NCBI GenBank assembly: GCA_965372135.1
Contig: CBDVBD010000101.1
Span: 1-11,964, forward strand
Direction of reading: 5' to 3'
Length of the DNA: 11,964 bases
From: CBDVBD01 sp965372135
GTDB lineage: Bacteria; Electryoneota; RPQS01; CBDVBD01
The notes beneath the pieces were generated by a model. It saw only the letters and a program-made list of their open reading frames with translations, searched no databases and was not told the origin of the DNA. A program made the translations under genes and the position numbers. This document shows positions 7,532-11,964 of this stretch, in pieces (within the stretch, counting starts at the first letter, position 1; the number at the start of each line of letters is the position of its first letter).

Positions 7532-7728
7532 CGGATCCCACTTGTGTTCCTCCCTGCTATGACAGGAGAAAACTGGTGAATCCTGGCATTGTGCAGCCCG
7601 AGGTTCACGGTAAACTGGGTCCTGTTTTATAGGGATGATATTTTCGGAAGGATCAGAAATCCTCCAGGTTACACTTCGTCTGAAAACTGGCGGTAACTAA
7701 AACCGGGTCATCAAGCAACCGGACTTCG

Positions 7729-7743
7729 CCCCGGTAACCGGGG
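7729..7743. repeat. Perfect 15-base palindrome with GTAAC core
   Basis: CCCCGGT (7729-7735) and ACCGGGG (7737-7743) are exact inverted repeats around one central A. The arm length and GTAAC core match those of the second palindrome at 7812-7826. It lies upstream of the promoter and could be a regulator site, or simply a GC hairpin (also pairing ACCGG 7718-7722 with CCGGT 7731-7735). Confidence 0.55.
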
Positions 7744-7784
7744 GAATGTTCAACATCATATTTAGTTTAGTATGAAAAAAAGGC

Positions 7785-7813
7785 TTGCTTTTTTGTATAA
7801 AAGGTGTTATGTT
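7785..7813 (+). promoter_or_regulatory. Likely sigma70-type promoter of the membrane-protein cluster
   Basis: TTGCTT (7785-7790), a 17-base spacer and TATGTT (7808-7813) form a plausible promoter, with four of six matches in each box. Transcription would start near 7820, about 46 bases before ATG 7866. The A-rich run just upstream (7775-7781) could act as an UP-like element. Confidence 0.6.
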
Positions 7814-7826
7814 TACGTAACGTAAA
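7812..7826. promoter_or_regulatory. Palindromic operator candidate overlapping the -10 box and start site
   Basis: TTTACGT (7812-7818) and ACGTAAA (7820-7826) form a perfect 15-base palindrome around A7819. It touches the end of the -10 box and covers the predicted transcription start, where a bound dimeric repressor would block initiation. The regulator is not in this window. Confidence 0.5.
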
Positions 7827-7865
7827 ATTGCAGAAGATTTTTGAAAAAGTTATCCCGAGGTTTGT

Positions 7866-8801
7866 ATGGTCGAAACGCCCTCTACCCCGGCACAAGACAC
7901 AAATCATACCCGCCGTATTTTAATGTACGTGGGAATCGTGAATGCGCTTATTCTGATCCCGGTGCTTGTAATCTATTATAAAGAACTCACCGGGTTATTT
8001 TTTACCAAGAAAATCAACCTATTCATTATCGCCATGTTCCTGGTAGATGTGATTGTGGTGTATGTGTACCTGGCAGGTAAAGGTAAAGAGATGTTTATCC
8101 GTAAGATCGCCGGGATCGATGCGGTCGAAGAAGCAGTAGGACGGGCTACCGAGATGGGGAAATCGGTGCTGTTTATCCCCGGTATCGGCGATATGGACGA
8201 TGTGCAGACGATTGCCGGATTGTCGATTTTAGGCAGCATTGCCAAGTTAACAGCGGAATATGAGACCCGGTTGGATGTTCCGGTGTCGAAATCGTTGGTG
8301 ATGGCGGTGGGACGGGAAACGGTTCGGGAGGCGTATTATGCGGTGGGGAAACCGGATCATTATTCCGATGATATCGTCCATTATATCACCGATGAGCAGT
8401 TCGGATATGTGGCGGCATTGGACGGGATTATGGTGCGCGATAAGCCAGCGACCTGTATTTATATGGGAGCGTTCTTTGCCGAATCGTTGATCCTGGCTGA
8501 AATCGGGAACTCGATTGGGGCGATTCAGGTAGCGGGGACGGCGATGCCCACTCAGATTCCGTTCTTCTTTGTGGCGTGTGATTACACCTTGATCGGGGAA
8601 GAGTTATTTGCGGCTCAGGCGTATCTGTCCAAAGACTTAAAATTGATTGGGTCGTTGAAGGGTCAGGATATGGGGAAGGTTTTAGCGATGGCGACGATTG
8701 GCATCGTTTCCATAGTTGCCACAATTGCATCAGTTACCGAAATAGCGTTTTTAGAAGACTTGACCACCGTACTTCAGCGGTTGTTTGCGTTGAATTTTTA
8801 G
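7866..8801 (+). CDS. DUF6754-like membrane protein
   Basis: This 311-residue inner-membrane protein of unknown function has two N-terminal helices (about 18-38 and 51-70), then a conserved soluble-looking region. It ends with a helix at about 269-292 before a short tail. Conserved-looking blocks are AVEEAVGRATEMGKSVLFIP (86-105), GIGDMDDVQTIAGLSILG (106-123) and DEQFGYVAALDGIM (176-189). These continue with YMGAFFAESLILAEIGNS (199-216), QVAGTAMPTQIPFF (221-234) and CDYTLIGEELFAAQAYLS (238-255). From memory this is the pattern of DUF6754, a family without assigned function. GAGG at 7857-7860, 5 bases before ATG 7866, supports the start. It opens a series of four membrane-protein genes behind its own promoter, so a subunit role in a membrane complex is the simplest inference. 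The first 60 or so codons are less G-biased than the rest. Confidence 0.82.
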   Translation: MVETPSTPAQDTNHTRRILMYVGIVNALILIPVLVIYYKELTGLFFTKKINLFIIAMFLVDVIVVYVYLAGKGKEMFIRKIAGIDAVEEAVGRATEMGKSVLFIPGIGDMDDVQTIAGLSILGSIAKLTAEYETRLDVPVSKSLVMAVGRETVREAYYAVGKPDHYSDDIVHYITDEQFGYVAALDGIMVRDKPATCIYMGAFFAESLILAEIGNSIGAIQVAGTAMPTQIPFFFVACDYTLIGEELFAAQAYLSKDLKLIGSLKGQDMGKVLAMATIGIVSIVATIASVTEIAFLEDLTTVLQRLFALNF

Positions 8802-8880
8802 GTTTTTCGGAACTGCAGGGTGCGGAATCGAGATTCGTTGACACCTGACAGCACATAAGGTTTTTCGGAACTGCAGGGTG
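8800..8880. repeat. Pair of exact 23-base direct repeats
   Basis: The 23 bases at 8800-8822 recur without change at 8858-8880; the shared core includes TTTTTCGGAACTGCAGGGTG. The offset is 58 bases. The first copy takes in the last two bases of the preceding stop codon, the second ends 57 bases before the next start. Between them is a small stem GAATC (8825-8829) with GATTC (8832-8836). Two copies are too few for a CRISPR array. They may be a partial tandem duplication or part of a dispersed repeat. Confidence 0.85.
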
Positions 8881-8937
8881 TCCACCAGTAACCGGACTGC
8901 GGCACGGAGCATAGATACAGAGGAGATTCCAGGCGAT

Positions 8938-9615
8938 ATGAAAAAAGAAATACCCTTGATTATTAGTTTTGTAGTAGGGTTCATGCTGTTGTTTGCGATG
9001 TTCTTGCCGTTTGAACCCTTTCCCGGATTGGATGAGGAAATATCCATCTGGTTTGATATTGTCGCGGTATTTGCGTTTATCCTGGGTGGTGGGAATCTGA
9101 TTCGGGTTCATGGAAACAAGATTTATAAGCGGGCGAGGGATTGGGGTTTCAGTATCGTATGCCTGTTCGGATTTTTCTTCATGTTGATCATAGGATTGGG
9201 GCAGATCGGCGGTCCCGCGGTTGAAGGCGGGGGGTATGCATCGGAAGGAGTTTGGTTTCGATGGATGTATGATGCGGTATTCTACTCGTGCGGTGCTACT
9301 ATTTTTAGTTTATTAGCGTTTTTTGTGGCATCGGCAGCGTATCGCGCGTTCCGGGCTCGGACAGTGGAAGCGGCGATATTATTGTGCACGGCGTTTGTGA
9401 TATTGACCGGTCGGACGTTTTTGGGAGTATTTTTAACGGGATGGCTGCCGGATTTCTTAGAGCCTTTGCATATTCCCAATCTGTTTAACTGGATTCTGAG
9501 TTCGCCGAATCAGGCGGGACAGCGTGCGATTATGATCGGGATCTCATTGGGGATTATTTCGACGTCATTGAAGATTATTTTGGGGATCGAACGATCGTAT
9601 CTTGGTGGAGATTAG
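8938..9615 (+). CDS. Six-helix membrane protein of unknown function
   Basis: This 225-residue integral membrane protein has about six hydrophobic helices (6-23, 36-54, 70-90, 113-134, 142-162 and 196-217). Motifs that look conserved are FILGGGNLIRVHGNKI (47-62), FFVASAAYRAFRARTVEAA (128-146) and a C-terminal block ending SLKIILGIERSYLGG (210-224). The RVHGNKIYKRARDWG loop is basic and so probably cytoplasmic. I recall similar proteins beside DUF6754-like genes in uncultured bacteria, but I know no named function. ATG 8938 was chosen over the in-frame GTG at 8878 because that GTG lies in the 23-base repeat and would add a hydrophilic tail before helix 1. AGAGGAG (8919-8925) is 12 bases upstream of the ATG, rather far. 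The gene is 136 bases after the previous one. Confidence 0.8.
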   Translation: MKKEIPLIISFVVGFMLLFAMFLPFEPFPGLDEEISIWFDIVAVFAFILGGGNLIRVHGNKIYKRARDWGFSIVCLFGFFFMLIIGLGQIGGPAVEGGGYASEGVWFRWMYDAVFYSCGATIFSLLAFFVASAAYRAFRARTVEAAILLCTAFVILTGRTFLGVFLTGWLPDFLEPLHIPNLFNWILSSPNQAGQRAIMIGISLGIISTSLKIILGIERSYLGGD

Positions 9616-9667
9616 AGATAGATTTTCTTTTCAGTCATTGGAATGCTAATTAAATCCTTGGCGTAAA

Positions 9668-10660
9668 ATGCAACTAACAGCAGTACATTATTTCATTATT
9701 GTGGCTTTTATAGCCCTGCAGATTGTCTTGGGTCCGGTGTGTTACCGAATCGCATCTCGAAAGGGTGCGAACCCTATTAAATGGTTGATTTTGGGATGGT
9801 TGTGCGGGTTGTTCGCTTTGTTGTTCCTGACTGATGACCGCCGGGTGGTGTTCCTGATGATCGCATTAGCGGTAATCGTTCCCATGGTATTCCATCTACC
9901 TGGTGCGGTGGCGACCAGTCCGATTGTGCAGGTGATTTTTGACAAGATCGAAGGATTGCCTCCAGGATCAAACGTGCTGATTTCTTATGACTACGGACCG
10001 GCGACGGTTCCCGAGAATCAGCCGATGGCGGACGCATTGACCCGGCACTGTTTAGTGAAGAATCTCCAACTGTACATGATGGCGGTTTGGGCAACTGGGG
10101 AACGGCAGACGCAGTTGACAATCGATAGTGTGATTGTAAAGGAATTCCCGGACAAGGTGTACGGGGAGGATTACCTCCATTTGGGATTTAAGGCAGGAAA
10201 CCAGGGGCTAATCAATGCGCTGTATCAGAGTATCAAGGGAATGTACACCACTGATGTGAAAGGAACTGATATCAATACGTTTCCGATGATGGAGGGAATA
10301 GAGAACCTTCGGAGTATGGATTTGATATTGTGTATCGGTTCGGGGAAACCTGGATTGAAGGAATGGGTGCAGTTTGCCGGAGACCGGGGGAATATCCCGA
10401 TTTCCGGCGGAGTTACTGCGGTGGAAGCGACTCTGTTGTATCCCTATTATCCTCGGCAGTTGTTAGGGTTTATGGGAGGATTGCAGGGGGCTGCAGAATT
10501 TGAAAAGGCGTTGATCAAAAATTACCCACAGTTCAAGGAGACGTCAACTACTGCGGTGCAGTATATGGGTCCACAAACCATTGCTCACCTGGTTATAATT
10601 ATTTTAATCGTAGTGGGTAACATAATTTACTTTGTCACCAGAAAACAAACGGAACGTTGA
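9668..10660 (+). CDS. Membrane-anchored protein with a large central domain, unknown function
   Basis: This 330-residue protein has three N-terminal helices (about 7-25, 38-54 and 58-80), a soluble domain of roughly 220 residues (84-303), and one C-terminal helix (305-323) ending in TRKQTER. The central domain opens with IEGLPPGSNVLISYDYGPAT (94-113). It continues with QPMADALTRHCLVKNLQLYM (118-137), YGEDYLHLGFKAGNQGLINA (165-184), NTFPMMEGIENLRSMDLILC (203-222) and ISGGVTAVEATLLYPYYPRQ (245-264), then GFMGGLQGAAEFEKAL. The alternating strand and helix pattern suggests an alpha/beta fold, but no nucleotide-binding or catalytic motif is convincing. Only a weak ribosome site precedes ATG 9668, 52 bases after the previous stop. 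It ends 9 bases before the next gene, so the two are surely co-transcribed. Confidence 0.8.
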   Translation: MQLTAVHYFIIVAFIALQIVLGPVCYRIASRKGANPIKWLILGWLCGLFALLFLTDDRRVVFLMIALAVIVPMVFHLPGAVATSPIVQVIFDKIEGLPPGSNVLISYDYGPATVPENQPMADALTRHCLVKNLQLYMMAVWATGERQTQLTIDSVIVKEFPDKVYGEDYLHLGFKAGNQGLINALYQSIKGMYTTDVKGTDINTFPMMEGIENLRSMDLILCIGSGKPGLKEWVQFAGDRGNIPISGGVTAVEATLLYPYYPRQLLGFMGGLQGAAEFEKALIKNYPQFKETSTTAVQYMGPQTIAHLVIIILIVVGNIIYFVTRKQTER

Positions 10661-10669
10661 GGTAAATAC

Positions 10670-11581
10670 ATGTCAACTCGGAATGTCATCTATCTTGTGG
10701 TTGTTGCCCTGGTAGTCATCGTAATGATTTTTACCGGTGCATTTTCCAGTGCCGGTCAATATTACAACCTAAAGATTTGGATCGGTGCGCTGCTCACGTT
10801 GATGATTTTTTCGTTTTTGTACCAGGATAATCCCTTCTACAAGTTTGCAGAGCATTTGTTTGTGGGTGTGAGTGCAGCGTATTGGATGACCAAGGGGATT
10901 CAATCCACGTTGTGGGCAAATTGTCTTTACCCGGTGATTCAGGATTGGTTTTATGGGGGAGCGGCTTCCGCGGGAGCGGATCATCTGCCGTTTGGAGTGC
11001 TGCCGTTTGGGGTGGCACGGGTGATTCCGGCGATTTTCGGGTTGATATTGTTGACGCGATTGATTGGACCCATCGGATGGCTCAGCCGGTGGGCGATGGC
11101 GTTTATTATCGGTTTTGCGGCGGGAACCAATTTCACCCGGTATTTGCAGTCGGATTTTGTGGGGCAGATTTATAACACATTGATTCCGGTGATTGACAGT
11201 CCAGCTGCGTTGGGGATTTTTGTAGGATATGCTGTGGTTGGTGCAGCATTGTTGGGGTTGTTTCATTTTGTGATATCCAATCTACAACGAGGAGTAGGGG
11301 CATCCACTATCCGGGGAATCTACTGGTTTGTAACGGTAATTTTTATCCTGTTGTTTGCCACTAAGTTTCCAAGTTTCACGGTGGTGGTTGGCGTGGTGTG
11401 CGGGCTGATTTACTTTTTCTTCTCGTTGGAACACAAAGGGATGTTTGGCTGGACATCCCAAATTGGGATATATATTTTGATGGTAGCATTCGGGGCAACG
11501 TTTGGATATACGGTAATGGCACGTGTTTCGTTGTTGATCGGCAGGATGAGTGATTTGGGGATTTGGTTAGGCAGTTTTTAG
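10670..11581 (+). CDS. Polytopic membrane protein of unknown function
   Basis: This 303-residue integral membrane protein has about eight hydrophobic helices (6-23, 36-51, 62-76, 116-130, 138-155, 180-203, 217-252 as one long or two short helices, and 262-290). Recognisable stretches are YQDNPFYKFAEHLFVGVSAA (51-70), PIGWLSRWAMAFIIGFAAGT (134-153) and RYLQSDFVGQIYNTLIPVID (157-176). The first two recall a membrane-protein family I have seen next to DUF6754-like genes, without a known role. The loop at 106-115 contains LPFGV twice in tandem, from a near-exact 15-base duplication. GAGG at 10659-10662, 7 bases before ATG 10670, overlaps the previous stop codon and supports this start. It is the last gene before a spacer of about 200 bases with a terminator. 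No transporter or enzyme signature was found. Confidence 0.82.
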   Translation: MSTRNVIYLVVVALVVIVMIFTGAFSSAGQYYNLKIWIGALLTLMIFSFLYQDNPFYKFAEHLFVGVSAAYWMTKGIQSTLWANCLYPVIQDWFYGGAASAGADHLPFGVLPFGVARVIPAIFGLILLTRLIGPIGWLSRWAMAFIIGFAAGTNFTRYLQSDFVGQIYNTLIPVIDSPAALGIFVGYAVVGAALLGLFHFVISNLQRGVGASTIRGIYWFVTVIFILLFATKFPSFTVVVGVVCGLIYFFFSLEHKGMFGWTSQIGIYILMVAFGATFGYTVMARVSLLIGRMSDLGIWLGSF

Positions 11582-11724
11582 TAATTAGATCTATTCAGAT
11601 TATTTATTTAACATATTGATTATGAACCATAACCTCTGCGATCGATAACATTGACAATTTTAATTCATCGCGGCTTACAACGGCAAGATTGGTTTTCTAT
11701 CACGGGAATCCATGCATGATTTTT
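11582..11724. other. A/T-rich spacer between membrane cluster and terminator
   Basis: No coding sequence is visible. A perfect TTGACA at 11651-11656 has no good -10 box at 16-18 bases, where the sequence reads roughly TTACAA. If it were active it would give an RNA of only about 80 bases before the terminator. Confidence 0.5.
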
Positions 11725-11765
11725 CCCCAAGGAGTGTCACATCAGAATCCTTGGGGTTTTTGTTT
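11725..11765 (+). terminator. Rho-independent terminator
   Basis: A perfect 9-bp stem, CCCCAAGGA (11725-11733) with TCCTTGGGG (11748-11756), and a 14-base loop are followed directly by TTTTTGTTT. It lies 143 bases after the stop of the fourth membrane-protein gene and 16 bases before the next start. It therefore ends the membrane cluster transcript or, if it can be bypassed, attenuates the last gene. There are no A residues on the left side, so it works on the + strand only. Confidence 0.88.
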
Positions 11766-11781
11766 ATAATTTGAGGTGTAG

Positions 11782-11964
11782 ATGATACGGGAATTTGGGT
11801 TTAACCGGCTGTGGCGTTGTATTTTTATTGCCGTGTTGGTTTCGTGCTGTTGTAGTGTGGGTGTTCTTCAGGCGGCAAGCCAGGCGGTGGATTCAGCGGA
11901 AGTTTTGCAGATAGGATTATCACCGCCACAATCTGTGATTGCAACTGACACCCCCAGGGATGGG
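11782..11964 (+). CDS. Exported protein, probably beginning a fibronectin type III-like domain, 3' end cut by window edge
   Basis: The first 61 codons are open to the window end. GAGG at 11773-11776 is 5 bases before ATG 11782. The N-terminus is a signal segment: a short basic start (R3, R9, R12), a hydrophobic core CIFIAVLVSCCCSVGVL (13-29), then a likely signal peptidase site near QAAS-QA (30-35). Three consecutive cysteines (22-24) lie inside the core, and no standard lipobox is formed. The mature start LSPPQSVIATDTPRDG (46-61) matches the opening strand of bacterial fibronectin type III domains, where PP-x(2)-V-x-A-x-DTP-x-DGG is common. That part is brief, so the domain call is tentative. 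It follows a terminator and may be separately transcribed, although its position beside the membrane cluster suggests a related envelope role. Confidence 0.72.
   Translation, partial: MIREFGFNRLWRCIFIAVLVSCCCSVGVLQAASQAVDSAEVLQIGLSPPQSVIATDTPRDG

Larger units (their letters stand above)
7532..7865. other. 334-base intergenic region with several inverted repeats
   Basis: No gene is visible. From left to right there is a weak bulged hairpin just after the lipoprotein stop (CTCCCTG 7550-7556 with CAGGAG 7563-7568, no T tract). A small stem AGGAT (7649-7653) pairs with ATCCT (7659-7663), and GTTAC (7668-7672) could pair with GTAAC (7693-7697). Two perfect 15-base palindromes and a promoter, listed separately, complete the region. 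No tRNA and no riboswitch class that I know was recognised. Confidence 0.6.

Noticed and set aside
7550..7568. Terminator after the lipoprotein gene
   Set aside because: The stem is short and bulged and is followed by AAAACTGG rather than a T tract.
7640..7745. Riboswitch in the stem-rich intergenic stretch
   Set aside because: The stems are short and mutually exclusive, no known riboswitch consensus was recognised, and the likely promoter lies downstream of it.
8838..8866. TTGACA at 8838-8843 as promoter for the six-helix gene
   Set aside because: At the right spacing the sequence is a T run (TTTTTC) with no -10 resemblance, and it lies inside the direct-repeat unit.
8800..8880. CRISPR array
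   Set aside because: There are only two repeat units, the spacing holds a single intervening segment, and no cas gene is visible.
8878..8937. GTG 8878 as start of the six-helix protein
   Set aside because: The GTG is the last three bases of the 23-base repeat, and no ribosome site was found. ATG 8938 starts directly before the first helix.
10769..11266. Reverse-strand open frame of about 165 codons
   Set aside because: It is antisense to the polytopic membrane protein, with low-complexity Gln/Arg/Pro composition and no family resemblance.

Overview
This window looks like a chromosome segment of an uncultured bacterium, probably Gram-negative. The evidence for that is a heptosyltransferase-type (GT9) enzyme, a lipid-linked polysaccharide priming enzyme, a DUF3108 envelope protein and a lipobox lipoprotein. 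By eye the base composition is near half GC. All twelve genes lie on the + strand. Most have a very strong G-over-C and T-over-A bias on the coding strand, with TTG as the main Leu codon. Several of the membrane-protein families recall proteins I associate with environmental candidate phyla such as Zixibacteria. That assignment is a guess and cannot be settled from this window.

Region 1 (about 1-6680) is an envelope polysaccharide locus, tightly packed and probably one operon. It holds a GT4 glycosyltransferase cut by the window edge, a second GT4 enzyme of TuaH-like type, a GT9 enzyme with a C-terminal cysteine cluster, and a membrane polyprenyl-phosphate sugar-1-phosphate transferase (WcaJ/WbaP type). 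These are followed by a secreted DUF3108 protein and a bacterial protein resembling deoxyhypusine synthase. The first three junctions overlap or nearly touch, and several starts have clear Shine-Dalgarno sites. The priming enzyme would load the first sugar on undecaprenyl phosphate and the glycosyltransferases would extend it. The roles of the last two genes are not known.

Region 2 (about 6681-7865) is a break. A three-hairpin, REP-like repeat follows the polysaccharide operon. Next comes a near-consensus sigma70 promoter driving a monocistronic NTF2/SnoaL-like lipoprotein whose base usage differs clearly from its neighbours. A 334-base intergenic stretch then carries two perfect 15-base palindromes that share a GTAAC core. 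The second lies on the -10 element and probable start of a promoter for the next operon.

Region 3 (about 7866-11964) is the least understood part and the best candidate for an undescribed system. Four membrane proteins follow each other: a DUF6754-like protein, a six-helix protein, a protein with an N-terminal helix cluster and a large soluble domain, and a polytopic protein. A strong terminator follows, and then the start of an exported protein that seems to open with a fibronectin-type III-like domain. No catalytic function can be read from these proteins. Their shared order and common promoter suggest a single membrane complex. A 23-base exact direct repeat lies between the first two genes of this set.
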